Of a stretch of DNA of 64,000 nucleotides, positions 11,228 through 23,380 are shown in pieces (positions within the stretch are counted from its first letter, which is position 1; the number at the start of each line of letters is the position of its first letter). The stretch is from Phoronis australis (lineage: Eukaryota; Phoronida; Phoronidae). The notes under the pieces were generated by a model. The model was not told where the DNA came from and did no database searches. It worked only from the letters and a program-made list of their open reading frames with translations. The DNA is taken from contig NMRA01000016.1 in the NCBI GenBank assembly GCA_002633005.1, positions 799,874-863,873 on the forward strand, in the 5' to 3' direction. A program made the translations under genes and the position numbers.

Positions 11228-14200
11228 GTGTCAACAGCGATTCACATAATCGGTGTCCCTCTGGCGCGGTGATTCGTTGTATTTAACCGCCATAATTGCA
11301 ACAGCCAACCACGGCAGACAGTACATGTGCTACAATTTACTTTTATTTGATGTTTGAAAATTAGAATAATTCTAGGATATGGCAATGAATTTCGCATTTT
11401 GTATCATAAATCAAATTTATTGTAATCTACATGACTGTGTTTAAATTGTTCACATGTCTATATAAATACTACGTAACCCGACGGTAATGAAACACCAGTT
11501 AAACTTGGTGATAAAATTTATTACCTCATTTCATAAATTCAAACCTATAAATAAGTACATAGGCCTAAGCAAGTAGTAAGTTATATTCGGATGCAGTACG
11601 AACAGCAATCAAACAGTAGCCGGCACACGTGCTAGCTTCTGACTAATTAAACTATTTTACTAAATTGACAACATGTAACCAAATCGAATACTATGTACAA
11701 AGAAGACACTCTCGCTCAGACATACTCTGTAAGCCTACTTAATTCACAAGAATTTCATTTGCATGAACTTGAGAAAAAGAAACTTTTTAAAACGTCAATA
11801 AATCTGCGTTCAGTGGAATGTGTGCACTGAATATTTTTAGACCGCTTACGACTATAAGATTGGTCTCAGTTTGTTTCTTGTTCGAATGTAAAGAACTGTC
11901 AGTTCGTCGTTCCTCGAGACCATGGTTAGAGAACGATGACACGCCGTGACAAGTCGTGCTACTTGTCTCAAGCAATCATGAACTGCCGCTCCTTTCCAAA
12001 GCCAGAAACTAACACTTATTTTGATTAAGACACAATTTGAGATCGATTTCGTAACGATATGTGGTCTAAATCAAAGCTTTTTTAAACGATTAAAACAAGG
12101 TAAAAATTACATAACGATACTGTTCGACGGTAGATCATTCCAAAACTAGGACAAACAAAAAGCCAAGTCACTAAAAATCTAAATGAATTACAGAAACTAA
12201 GCTTTTGAACTTTCAAGGCACATCTTAATTTTATTATTTTCATATGTACAAAATTAATACAAATGGGAACGATGGGTGAACTTCCTAAATAAGACCTGCT
12301 GAATAAACTACTTTTATGTTTGACCTATGTACTAATGATAAAAATACGTGCGCCAAGATCGTTACCAGAAATGAAAAGACCTGACGTTGACGAAATAACG
12401 TGCTTTATTATCATGCCAAAATACAAGTACAAAGAAATTACGAATGAAAATGAAATATGATATGTAAAAAATAATAATCTCTAGGAAAAATGGTCACCAA
12501 AAAAGCAACACAGAGGTATGATGTGTCAAATGTGATGGAAGGTAGTAAGTGCATGCGTACCGTGACGTCTGCGTGAACTGACACAAAGAAATTGAACTGA
12601 AATATGTGCTCGTCAAAATAAGACCTTTTGACTGAAATAATTATAGAATTACAAAAGCTCACATTGGAATGAGAGGGAATTTGTCTAGAGAGATGTGTAA
12701 CAATTCGTGTAATTGTACTCGGTACATAGACAAATAAAAATCTAAACTGAACATATATCTATTATCGCAAGTAAGCAAGCAGTGCACGAACTTTATCGTA
12801 CTGTTCAATGTAATTATCAAAGATTCCTAAATACATTCGAAAGTACGTCTGTGAGTAAGTGCGAGTTTCGATCATGACTTCTTGGGGGGGTAGTTGTTGT
12901 TTATAGGAAATGCAATACTTTTGTAGGGTCTCTTGGACTTGTTAATCGACGTAAGTACTACTAGCGTAAAGCCGGGACATCAATAAAAATGAACATGTTG
13001 TACTTCGACGGCCTAGGATTTGCTGAAAATCCGAAAAGAATGGTGATAGAACTGGAATACAAGATTTTTTAGAAGTTTGAATCAGATCAGTTTCAAAAAG
13101 TCATCAACAGCCAGAAAGTTCGAATTCCGAGATTTTAGTAATGGTTTGCTATGAGCGTAAAACGCCACGTGATTACGTTTGGACTGTGTGGTGAATGTGT
13201 TTGGCAATGGTAATTCTTGGAATCTCCTACAAGAACTTGGATACGTGAGATTGGGTAAAAGAAATGGTTTGTATACCAGTAGAACGTGTTCTGAAAAAAA
13301 GAACTTAAGTTTTGATAAAATTGTGCATTTGCTATCGTATTATCGTTAACACTGTTTTATTAAGAACAGTAGTGGGCCTATGCAAAACGAGAAACGCGTA
13401 ATGTGATTATCGTAATTATATTTATTATTATATTGATTATCGTAATTACAAGTCAAGTAAGTGAGAGGGTTTCAAAGAGAGCACATTCTCTCGATGATTT
13501 CTTAAGGGTGTGTTTCAAGTGGCCAATATAGGCTTTCGTGTCTTATTTAAGACACGAATACATGAATACAGGATTTTGAAACTTAATATTTCTTAAACAC
13601 TAGGACCAACTCTCGTGAAAATATGCTTTGAAATTTGGAAGGATTGGCTTCCATGTAATTGAAAGTAAACAGTTAAATTGCTAGATTGCCTGGTGCATCG
13701 TTTTTTCATTTTGTGTGACCATGTGCTTTGCGAGTGCTTTTTTGATTGTATCTTGTTCTATATTAGTATGCACTTAGCTAACCCCAAATTAAGCCATTTA
13801 CTGGTTATGCGGGTTGAATTCTTTTCCCATAATTTTGCGCTTTATTGTCGTATCTTTGTTATTCCTAACCACACCATCAGTTCTGCCCTGACAAATCTCT
13901 AATGCGGTCAGTGGATCAGGTAGTCAATCGAACTGGCCTGATGATCAAGCAGACACGTGTGAGGCGATGTCGGAGGAGGTAAAACTCCAGGACGAAATCT
14001 CCAAATGTATTAAAATATCTGTTAGACTTCACTTTCTACATTCAGTGTCATTTGGCAATGAAGCTGTGGTAATCAGCTTGTTCAGCCGGAGCGGAAATGA
14101 TGGAGCGGTCACCACAAGGCCAAATAACTTCGGAACATCGACCTACTAAAAGTTACATTTCGCACCGTTTAGGTGGCTAAAACGAAAATGAAATCAGGCA

Positions 14201-16084
14201 GTCAACTCTTACAAAATCGCTCTCAAGGGCATTACTTACCGTGTTAAGATTTCAATTACCACAAGTACATCAAAATCATCAACGTACCCCCAAAAATGGT
14301 TCAGAGCTTATCGGGGTCGGGCAACCACAAAACTGCGAAGTTGAAAATGGCGCTTGTCAGCGTTGTCTGTGACTTGAGTTCGTAACGAAACGGAATTATA
14401 TCACAGTACGAAGAATAAAGGACAAATTCTACTTTCATTTAGACCAGCGAAACAGGGCAGAATGCGAACTGAAATTGCTTTCACCAATGACGCCGTTATG
14501 ACAATCTTCTAAATCTTTCGGTTGAAATGTTTGCATTTCCTTTTCACTCACTGGTTAACCGTAAAAAAACTCGGGTAAGTCTATGAATTCGGATTAAAAA
14601 AATATTTTCTATGATACTGTGTCGGTTGGAACTGAAAGATCAGCATGCGATTAAATTGAATTGGGCAAATTGTCACAAAAGTTAAAGAAAATAAAATCTT
14701 ATTATCACGATGAAGAATCATTGACCGGCTAGCTCCGGAGGCACCAAGATCTTGTTGTAGTTGCGGTTCTCGGATTTCTAAATTAAGGGAATGCAGTTAA
14801 GTTAAAAGAGACCCACATCTGCTACAGTACTGAGTAGCGTCTGATGGTCTTTCCGATATGTTTATTGCGCGCATCCAGGTGTCATTATTGGTTTATTTGA
14901 GCAGTGATAAGCGGTTCATGACCTATTGCATGTATTATGCCCTATTCATAATGGTTACATTTACATGCAAATTAAGGTACTTTAGCTGCACACGGCATTA
15001 TGAGCTGTCTCGTTTTTATCAGCCGGGAAAAGGTCAGAAACGGTACACAGGATTTTTATTTCTGTGATATAACTATCGAATTGCCATAGTTCGATCGAGC
15101 AACTGAATTTTATTATTTTATTTTATTTGTACTCTTAGCGACGTTAAGTAAAGCTGCAATTTCAACCTGTTGGGTTGGCTAACTGAAAACAAAAAATCGG
15201 TCTCACAATATTAGTTACTGTGATGGGAATAATTTTTTTACCATTATCGATTGATTTGAATTGTTTTGGAATTGAAACTAAACAACATTTTACAAGTTTT
15301 TTGCACGATTTTACGAATTTTCACAAAGTTTTTATTTTCACCAAATACGCTAAGGACGCTAGCTTTGATTTCCAATTATTGTTAGAGCATGCAATAACAA
15401 GCGACATTGAGATTTTTGTATCCAGATAGAAATTCGTGAACCATTTCGACATGTATCACATGTGAAAATTACGTTTGACGTGAATCTTAACTCAGTCTTG
15501 TTCGCCAAACTCGAGTCCAACGACTTCAAGGTTAGTACCTCATCGACGAGTCTGTGCATTCCGGCAGCCATCATGTACAAAACATTAAAACTTAACCCAA
15601 TAAGATTATATGGTCTGTGCCAAACTGGGAAGCCTGTGGAATTTGATGTTCGACTGCATACTAATCAGCAATTAATTGGGTCTTGTGACCATAAAAGAAA
15701 GGTACAATCATAGCAAAACAACAGCCGTCAACTGAATGACCAAATTCCGTTTGATATAAATATTCAAGATGGAATCTCAAAAACGCTACAGTTGTTATCA
15801 ATTCTATTTTGTCAATTGCCCACATCTTGCGAAAGTGGATGAATTTGAAGAGTTTTGTGACAGTGCAAAAGGACAAACGTGCCTTAAGTTCATTTAAAGC
15901 CGACCTATCTGTTATTAACTAACCGATGATATTCAGAATGTTTGACATTTTTCTAGTATAGTACATAACCGTAAAGTAGCTATTTAAACGCGCCTTCTTT
16001 CAAGAAAGACTTCTTATTTAAGGAGCTTATTGTTCTAAACCTAGCTCTAGTTGTACACTTCATAGACTAGAGGGGATCACTGGG
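11228..16084. other. Intergenic, AT-rich, no gene recognised
   Basis: No exon or RNA gene could be supported. The open frames here (for example 13678-13902 and 15462-15713 on the plus strand) are short, have no known domain and lack flanking splice or promoter signals. One copy of MITE family M1 lies at 11829-12080. The rest is AT-rich sequence without visible structure. Confidence 0.5.
11829..12080. mobile_element. MITE family M1, diverged copy
   Basis: The left end reads TTTTTAGACC(G)CTTA and the right end TGTGGTCTAAATCAAA, an imperfect inverted pair. The interior shares TCGAGAC and the ACGCCGTGACAA segment with the intact copy at 22022-22299. Confidence 0.6.
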
Positions 16085-16350
16085 ATTGGAAAGAGTATCT
16101 TATGGGCCGTGGAAAGGGAAAAAAGTTATTAGAAAAATCAAACTTAATTCGTAAAAATCAACCTTGCTTGGAAAACCGATCCTAATTCGTAAAAATGAAA
16201 CCTAATTCGTAAAAATCAATCGTGTTTGAAAAATCAAACGTAACTCTTAAAATCAAATCTGTTTAGAAGATCAAAACTGTCAGCGGAAACGGGAACTAGC
16301 TAAATGCGCGGAAAGGGCAAAATTACGAATTAGGTATGATTTTCTATTAA
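16085..16350. repeat. Degenerate AATTCGTAAAAATCAA tandem repeat
   Basis: At 16130-16270 a unit of about 30 bp built on CTTAATTCGTAAAAATCAA recurs four to five times with drift. It is framed by GGAAAGGG(A/C)AAA blocks at about 16112 and 16310, and an inverted TTACGAATTAGG follows at 16322. This suggests a decayed small element with internal repeats. Confidence 0.6.
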
Positions 16351-16836
16351 CCATATTTTGCCCATTCCGCAGCCTACAATATCTCGTTTGAAACTGACCG
16401 AGCTCAGCGTGTCTCGGCAGGTCATTCACTGCGACGAGTGTCAACCACTATCGCACTTAACTGTAGCCCTTGCTTTGCCTAGAAATCAGTCCTCAACTGG
16501 GCGAGGAACAACTTGATGGCAATTTTATAGCCGTAAGTAGTCTAAATGAAATGTCAATTTCTTTGGCGGCTGAAGGTAATGGATTTATAGACGCATTACA
16601 TGTACATGAGCGCACCCAGCCTAAAAAATGGGGGCGGGGCTCGAGAATGTCGACCTTTTACCAAGATTCGCGGAGTACGTTTATAGAGCTATGAATTGTG
16701 CATTCGCCAAATTTTGGTAGTCCTTGCCTTTTTAGTGAACTAGTGTCTCGTTTTCTACTTTTTTCGGAGTTTTTGTTTCTCTGAGGCGGACTCTTCTGCC
16801 CACTTTGCCAAATGAGGAGGGGGGGGGGGGGGGTTT

Positions 16837-16850
16837 NNNNNNNNNNNNNN
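16837..16850. other. Assembly gap (14 N) inside a poly-G tract
   Basis: N run flanked on the left by about 17 G and TTT and on the right by GGGGGGG. A homopolymer probably broke the assembly or base calling. Confidence 0.95.
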
Positions 16851-17439
16851 GGGGGGGCTTTCGAGTCCCCCGCCGGCCGAGTCTCCCGGGTGTGTGCATG
16901 CTTTAATAGGTGATATATATTGAATCTATAAGAAGACTGCTGCATAGCTTTTGCATGAAATGAGAAGTGCTGACAGATGACACGCATCATTGCACCGAGG
17001 ACATAGCCACTGGCCGGTTCAAGTGGCATGAGGACCCCAATTTTAGCTCGAATAGGCATTTGTTCAAGATTTTCTTGAAATGAAATAGGAAACTACGAGA
17101 TGTGGCATTCCGGAGGTGATATTTACATAGAGGATAGGCCGGCAAATATATTTGTCATCTAATCAAAAAACTTAGTTTTTGTAGCATTCACCCTCGTTGG
17201 TATCCATAACGACTCTTGTGAAATCAACAATCACAGGTAAATGTTTTCAAAATAACTAGATTGTAATTTACCAATCAAGTTGAAATACTCAGCTCTCAAA
17301 ATTCAGATTAAATACCCTCCTTAAAGAGTCAATACCTTCGTACCCGTAGTCGGAATATAGACCATTTATTGCTATATGAAAGTGGCCTCAAGAGTTTTGT
17401 TACTAAGATGATTGATATGTAATTTTTGATCTTGTAAAG

Positions 17440-17645
17440 TTCTGACAAGTCAGCCATCATTCCTTGAGACCTTGCTCGGCGAAGAACATGACCCGCCGTC
17501 ACAAGTCACCAGTCGTAGAGCTCGGCCCAAGTTTTTTTCGCAGGCAAATACGAACGTCTGGTCCTTTCCTATCCCAGAAGTCTCATTACCACTATTTTGG
17601 CTAAAGGAACATTTTGAGACCAAACTCATAACAGCAAAATAAATA
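17440..17645. mobile_element. MITE family M1, internal fragment
   Basis: Shares in order a TTGAGAC segment, GACCCGCCGTCACAA, a CCCAGAA segment, AAAGGAACA and TTTTGAGACCAA with the intact copy at 22022-22299. The terminal repeats are not clearly preserved. Confidence 0.5.
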
Positions 17646-18810
17646 CTGTATGAATTTTGATTTCAAGTCCATCACCGACGGAGCGCGCGCGTGAATTGAT
17701 TGCTTTGCAATAGGCTCGAAGCCTGCAGAAATCAATAATTGTTAATAACTTATTATACGCTATCGATGTAATCAGTACTATACAGTAAACAGACTCTAAC
17801 TCTATTCTGAGTATTTTACACGGTTAAAAACTATTGTTTACAAACTGTTTGCTCTGTCAGTTTTCAAATTGACGGAACAGGTTAGCTTGAACATTTTCAC
17901 CGAACCTCGATTTAAAATCTTTCAGATTTGCGACTGTTTATATTCCAATTATTCACGTTTGAGACTATTGGCGATTTTTGCACCACGGGCAATGTCAGTA
18001 CTCAGCCAACAGCATATTGTTCAAAACGATATCTCAGAAACCATAATTGAATATGGCCAAAAAGCGAACCCAATGAAAGATATTAGTCACGGTCAGATGT
18101 AGTACCGGACTAAACGCCAGAAAACCATAGAAAGTGATTGGAAGAACACAATTACATTTGAAGGCTTTTGAAATTCGTTCGCCACCTGATGCCGGGTACA
18201 TCTGCAAAGTCGCGTTGATGTCGTCAAAAATTTTTAACCAAATTGAAATTCAATTGAGAGAAATTTCAAAAATCAACGCGTCACAACAGTATTTGTCGAG
18301 TATGCGCGCCTGGTATCGCCTGCTGGTCTTTGTTAAACTTGAGGCGATGTCACTGTTCCCTGGAATGTAACTCTATTTCAGATGAGGTTTTGTCTCCGAC
18401 ATTGAAACGCCAGCCTATGTTCGCTAGTTTATATCAAACCCGTCCAGATCCTCAACCGTTTTACAACAGGTTCGCGAACAGCACAAAGACGACTCAAATC
18501 CGGTATTCTATCACATCAAAGTGCACAAGCCGCTGAACCATTAATTCCGTTTGACCTGTTATCGTACCTGTGACACGTGACTAAATATCACACGGCAAAA
18601 GGTAAACTGAACGGAAGGCGAGTCATTGTGGTTTACACCAGTCTTCGTGTACGACGACGGGAGTAGATGTATGTAGATAAACATTCTTGAGAGGTTTATT
18701 GTACAATACAGCCTTGTGCTAGCCGTGCTGTATGTTCAAGTTTGTATGTTGCAACAGTTTCGGTATGTGCAGTGGACCAAATATCACATTGGCCTGATGA
18801 TAAACAAGGG

Positions 18811-18817
18811 TATAAAT
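18811..18817 (+). promoter_or_regulatory. TATA box of the FAM43 gene
   Basis: TATAAATA lies about 250 bp upstream of the FAM43 start codon, on the same strand, with no intron needed between. It places the transcription start near 18840-18845. Confidence 0.6.
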
Positions 18818-19062
18818 AACAGGCCCTACCTGTAAAAGGGCGAGTGGTCTCGTTCGGGGTCAAATGCGACGTTTATTCCTTTCACATCGATATAATTTCT
18901 GTGTTTCTGGACGGGATGGAATAGCGATGCCTGATGCGATATTCATCATACGTGGACGCATTCAAGGGTAGGATATAATATCGCGGCGACAAATATTGAT
19001 TTACATGTAGGTTACGGAGCTTAGGTAGGCGGCACTCTGTCAGGCGAACATTCCACACCGAG

Positions 19063-20754
19063 ATGAGCCTGTTTAGGAGGAAAAAGTCGCTGACAATCAA
19101 CAAGAAAGAGACGACTCACCGCGTGCGATACTTAGGGAATGTGCAGACGACAATGATGAAGGGAGACGGGTGTGTAGACCGTCCGACGGCTGCTTTGTGG
19201 AACAATTATATCAAGACGTCAAACCCCGGATTAGAAATGAAGCTCAATGTTGTTAACTCTGGTCTCAAGGTGAATACAAAGCAACAGGGTGTTACCGAGT
19301 ACTGGGCTAATCGGATAACGTATTGTATAGCGCACCCCAAGTATCCAAAGTTGTTTGTATGGGTGTACCGCCACGAGGGTAAAAAACTGAAGTCGGAAAT
19401 CCGGTGTCATGCGGCTCTCTGTCACAGCGAGAAAAGAGCTCACCAAATAGCCGAGCTACTACAGGAGCGGATTAGCGTGGCATTGCAAGAGTTTTTACGT
19501 GAGAAAACGCGAAGACAAAATTCAAGGATTACGTTAGAAAAAACTAGCTCGTGGAGTTCTAGTACAAACAGCCAGCCGTTGAGGAAGAAACTGTTGAGTC
19601 CCGCCTCTTATTTCAAACCTCCCGTGGAGAGATCCAGCAGTGCCCCCAAACTGTGTAATATTACCGAGACGGACGAAGGCCGGTTTGACAGTGTAGAAAG
19701 TTTAGGTGCACATTTACAATATTATGGTGCTAACATGGATGCCTTGATAGAAGAAGACGAGAGCACGGGTAGTGACCTTGACTCGCCCTTTTCCAGTTCA
19801 CCCGATCATAAGGGGTCCCAAGGGCGTAGTGACACAGACGATTTGGTTACTTTGACCGACCGTTTGGATACGAACGGGGATACGCAGTTCGATCACCTTC
19901 CGGGTGGCGAAGAGGACGAGGTGTTAAAAGTTGAGTTGGTAGTCATGGGGGAGGATCCCGGGCAGGCACCGACTGTGGACTATTCGGAGAATCACGTGGA
20001 GCAAGCTGCGCCGGACGAATCCAGTGTGGAAAATGTTTTTTTCGAAAATGATACGACGGACAAAAGCGCAGTCCATGCTAGTGACCTTTCTACGATAAAG
20101 GAGCAGTCTTCACCTGGTACGAATGAGGGTGACAGCAGCCCGTGTGGAACGGCAGCGCTCCGAAGCGTGGAACCAGTGTGGAATAACAACGATAACGAAA
20201 CTCGCGAAGAAGTCAAGAGTAGAGAACTTCCGAAAGATAAGGAGGTGGTCATTATANATCATAAGGGGTCCCAAGGGCGTAGTGACACAGACGATTTGGT
20301 TACTTTGACCGACCGTTTGGATACGAACGGGGATACGCAGTTTGATCACCTTCCGGGTGGCGAAGAGGACGAGGTGTTAAAAGTTGAGTTGGTAGTCATG
20401 GGGGAGGATCCCGGGCAGGCACCGACTGTGGACTATTCGGAGAATCACGTGGAGCAAGCTGTGCCGGACGAATCCAGTGTGGAAAATGTTTTTTTCGAAA
20501 ATGATACGACGGACAATGGCGCAGTCCATGCTAGTGACCTTTCTACGATAAAGGAGCAGTCTTCACCTGGTACGAATGAGGGTGACAGCAGCCCGTGTGG
20601 AACGGCAGCGCTCCGAAGCGTGGAACCAGTGTGGAATAACAACGATAACGAAACTCGCGAAGAAGTCAAGAGTAGAGAACTTCCGAAAGATAAGGAGGTG
20701 GTCATTATAAACAATACTGTCAGCTCAAACGGAACGAGTCACGTGGTTCGGTAA
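19063..20754 (+). CDS. FAM43: FAM43-family PTB-domain protein (single exon; frame inflated by an assembly duplication)
   Basis: Orthologue of vertebrate FAM43A/FAM43B, cytoplasmic proteins with a PTB/PID fold and poorly known function. The frame reads 563 residues from an ATG in MSLFRRKKSLTI. Residues about 18-150 are the PTB domain: RVRYLGN, the GDGC turn, RITYCIAHPKYPKLFVWVYR, and RCHAALC with a following helix. Residues 184-197 are FKPPVERSSSAPKL, almost identical to the family signature KPPVERSRSAPKL. The rest is acidic and Ser-rich. Vertebrate FAM43 genes are also intronless. Residues about 248-549 hold two near-identical 151-codon blocks joined by one N. If this is an uncollapsed haplotype overlap, the real protein has about 412 residues, close to human FAM43A (423). 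The upstream TATA box and downstream AATAAA frame the gene. I cannot say whether it corresponds to A, B or the pre-duplication gene. Confidence 0.9.
   Translation: MSLFRRKKSLTINKKETTHRVRYLGNVQTTMMKGDGCVDRPTAALWNNYIKTSNPGLEMKLNVVNSGLKVNTKQQGVTEYWANRITYCIAHPKYPKLFVWVYRHEGKKLKSEIRCHAALCHSEKRAHQIAELLQERISVALQEFLREKTRRQNSRITLEKTSSWSSSTNSQPLRKKLLSPASYFKPPVERSSSAPKLCNITETDEGRFDSVESLGAHLQYYGANMDALIEEDESTGSDLDSPFSSSPDHKGSQGRSDTDDLVTLTDRLDTNGDTQFDHLPGGEEDEVLKVELVVMGEDPGQAPTVDYSENHVEQAAPDESSVENVFFENDTTDKSAVHASDLSTIKEQSSPGTNEGDSSPCGTAALRSVEPVWNNNDNETREEVKSRELPKDKEVVIIXHKGSQGRSDTDDLVTLTDRLDTNGDTQFDHLPGGEEDEVLKVELVVMGEDPGQAPTVDYSENHVEQAVPDESSVENVFFENDTTDNGAVHASDLSTIKEQSSPGTNEGDSSPCGTAALRSVEPVWNNNDNETREEVKSRELPKDKEVVIINNTVSSNGTSHVVR
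19805..20709. repeat. 452-bp near-identical tandem duplication split by one N (likely assembly artefact)
   Basis: Positions 19805-20256 and 20258-20709 are each 452 bp and differ at about four bases. The only base between them is N (20257). Two overlapping contigs that were joined rather than merged would give exactly this. By chance 452+1 is divisible by three, so the FAM43 frame stays open. Confidence 0.9.
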
Positions 20755-21392
20755 CACTTTCACCTAAATTTTGCTTCTACCCATTCAAATGTTTCTGTCA
20801 TTTCGCAAACTTTAGTAAAATTTACCGACAATGACCCACAGTAGGTTTCAGATATGGGTCACTTGCAGTTTCGCAATAATGCCCACCTATGGTTTAACAA
20901 CAATTATGCAAACGAATCGTTGGACCCTCGGTCTGCAGTGTATGTAGACATTTCAATCTATGAAAATTATTTACAATCATACGACGATAAATCAAGCTAT
21001 TAAACTTATGACTATTATATCTAATACATTTTGTAGCATGTCGTTGCTAAGGGATATAAGTGCCCTGGTTTCCCGTGCAATTATGCTTTAAAGTCCCATA
21101 AATTGTTATTGGCTATTGATACAATATATAGATATAATTATACGAGTGGTTGCCTCCATTTCCAATGAATGCGTGTAGCCAAATACAAAATGGTTCTGTA
21201 CGTGATCTATCTGTAGTCTCAGTTTGCCTCCGCATAGTTCTGGGAAGCCTGCATTTGTTTTTCACGTTCAGTTTTGATAGTCTATATATTCATTTATAAG
21301 CTAGCAATACCCAGAACAAATCTGATTGTGCCTGGCTGTCGTTCAGTTAGTTAAAAATGAATTGTTCTTATTTCGGTTTTGCTTGGTCGATA

Positions 21393-21459
21393 AATAAACA
21401 TTCCTTTGATAACACCCTGTATGTACTTCTGACAAAAATATGACAGGTCCAGAAATAAA
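21393..21459 (+). terminator. Candidate FAM43 poly(A) signals
   Basis: AATAAA at 21393-21398 and again at 21454-21459, the first good matches downstream of the stop at 20754. They imply a 3' UTR of about 0.65-0.7 kb. Confidence 0.5.
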
Positions 21460-21663
21460 CAGTACTGCTTGGTTAATGTTCAGTTTTGCCAATTGACGAT
21501 GAGGCTAATTAGTAAATTACAGAAGGGAGCTTCAGAAATGAGTGTTGCTCAATGTTTTCATATTTGAATTATTTTCATTGGCGATGGCTGCATCCCTGTC
21601 ATAGTTTTAGATATGGCGCAGACGTAGAGCTACGCGCGCAGTCAAGCTAAGAGCACAGCTCGA

Positions 21664-21960
21664 TGGCGGTTACGCACAAACGAAAGAAAGTAATCGGTGA
21701 AAAACGTCAGTTAGAAGTGGTTCATTTGCGTGTCAAGTTGCTTTGCGTTTTGGCGTGAGCAAGGCGTTGGTGTCAAGTTGCTTTGCGTTTTGGCGTGAGC
21801 AAGGCGTTGGTGTCTTGGCACTTGAGTCAGCTGACTGAGCATGAAGCTAATTCTCGTCTGCTCTGTACCTTACGCGTCCTGGCACTTGAGTCAGCTGACT
21901 GCAGAGCATGTACAAGCTTCTCGTCTGCACCGTGCCTTACGAAGCTCACTCTGTACTAGT
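21664..21960 (+). pseudogene. Possible transposon HTH fragment with internal tandem duplications
   Basis: From an ATG at 21664 the frame reads MAVTHKRKKVIGEKRQLEVV, then breaks. In another frame it continues VALRFGVSKALVSWHL. A basic stretch, an EKRQLEVV-type helix and then FGVSKxxVS resemble the N-terminal helix-turn-helix of pogo/Tigger/CENP-B-like transposases. A 40-bp unit is tandemly doubled at 21731-21810, and a unit of about 64 bp (TGGCACTTGAGTCAGCTGAC) is doubled at 21816-21944, which destroys the frame. The assignment is tentative. Confidence 0.35.
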
Positions 21961-22021
21961 CTCCGACGCTTTATTTATCGTTGAACCTGGTGTTAGTGTC
22001 TATAGAACTTTCCGTCAAAGA

Positions 22022-22299
22022 AACTTTTGATTTAGACCAGTTACCGTTTCTTGATTTCAACTTGTTCCTAAACTGAGACGAGAAGTGGTTTCCGGACTTG
22101 GAATGAAGCAACACTTTGCAATTGCTCGAGACAATGCTGGGCTTATATTGACCCGCCGTGACAAACAACCCTGTTAAGCCTCGTCTTTTATTAACGCACA
22201 GTGTGTCAGTTTCATTTACGACCCAGAAATAGCTTGTAATTTGACAAAGGAACAATTTGCGACCAATATCACAGGTTTAAGTGGTCTAAATCAAAAGTT
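22022..22299. mobile_element. MITE family M1, intact copy
   Basis: About 278 bp with perfect 18-bp terminal inverted repeats: AACTTTTGATTTAGACCA at 22022-22039 and its reverse complement at 22282-22299. No coding capacity. The same element appears again at 23103-23380 only because of the assembly duplication. Confidence 0.8.
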
Positions 22300-23102
22300 T
22301 GTTCTTGTGACGTAAGGCGTGTTTATAACAGCTTTCCAGGACATCCACTGGTATTCTTTGTCAGCGAGTAGCGCTTGCATGTTGTTACAAACTTCATTTA
22401 TTAATAGTTTCTGTTCGATTTCCAACGCAGGCATCTTTTTCTATGGTGTTGGATTGTAAATCAATTTTGCTTTACCAATTGAAAACGAACGTTGAGATTA
22501 TTTACAACATCATACAATTTGTTATTACTCATGTTAAATAAATATTTGAACAGTTTCTCGTTTGAGGTAATGAGAATCCACTAATGAAACCAGGTTCGTA
22601 AACTTACCAAACTATTAGTCTGTTTTTGGCCTATAACTGCGTGGGCGCAAGAATTGGAAATTTCTTTGATGATGGAGGCGTCTTTGTCGGGATTTGATTG
22701 ATAAATCATTGATGATTTATTTTATGTTAACAATAATTTCATTTCAAACCTGCATCTCCATCCTTCTTCCAACGAAATAATGGAGCTGATTGAAGCGATT
22801 ATCAACACTCATATCGTCCAAGAAGCAAACTTTTGATNAGCAAGGCGTTGGTGTCAAGTTGCTTTGCGTTTTGGCGTGAGCAAGGCGTTGGTGTCTTGGC
22901 ACTTGAGTCAGCTGACTGAGCATGAAGCTAATTCTCGTCTGCTCTGTACCTTACGCGTCCTGGCACTTGAGTCAGCTGACTGCAGAGCATGTACAAGCTT
23001 CTCGTCTGCACCGTGCCTTACGAAGCTCACTCTGTACTAGTCTCCGACGCTTTATTTATCGTTGAACCTGGTGTTAGTGTCTATAGAACTTTCCGTCAAA
23101 GA

Positions 23103-23380
23103 AACTTTTGATTTAGACCAGTTACCGTTTCTTGATTTCAACTTGTTCCTAAACTTAGACGAGAAGTGGTTTCCGGACTTGGAAAGAAGCAACACTTTGC
23201 AATTGCTCGAGACAATGCTGGGCTTATATTGACCCGCCGTGACAAACAACCCTGTTAAGCCTCGTCTTTTATTAACGCACAGTGTGTCTGTTTCATTTAC
23301 GACCCAAAAATAGCTTGTAATTTGACAAAGGAACAATTTGCGACCAATATCACAGCTTTAAGTGGTCTAAATCAAAAGTT
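23103..23380. mobile_element. MITE family M1, second haplotype of the copy at 22022-22299
   Basis: Same termini and interior as the copy 1,081 bp upstream with a few substitutions. It is probably the allelic version of the same insertion. Confidence 0.75.

Larger units (their letters stand above)
16351..18780. other. Intergenic, upstream of FAM43, no gene recognised
   Basis: Holds the poly-G gap and one diverged MITE M1 copy. Otherwise it is AT-rich unique sequence. Short frames at 17869-18102 and 18134-18370 have no recognisable features. Confidence 0.45.

Noticed and set aside
21971-22255. 94-codon minus-strand frame present twice (also 23052-23336)
   Set aside because: It lies in a non-coding MITE and appears twice only because of the assembly duplication.
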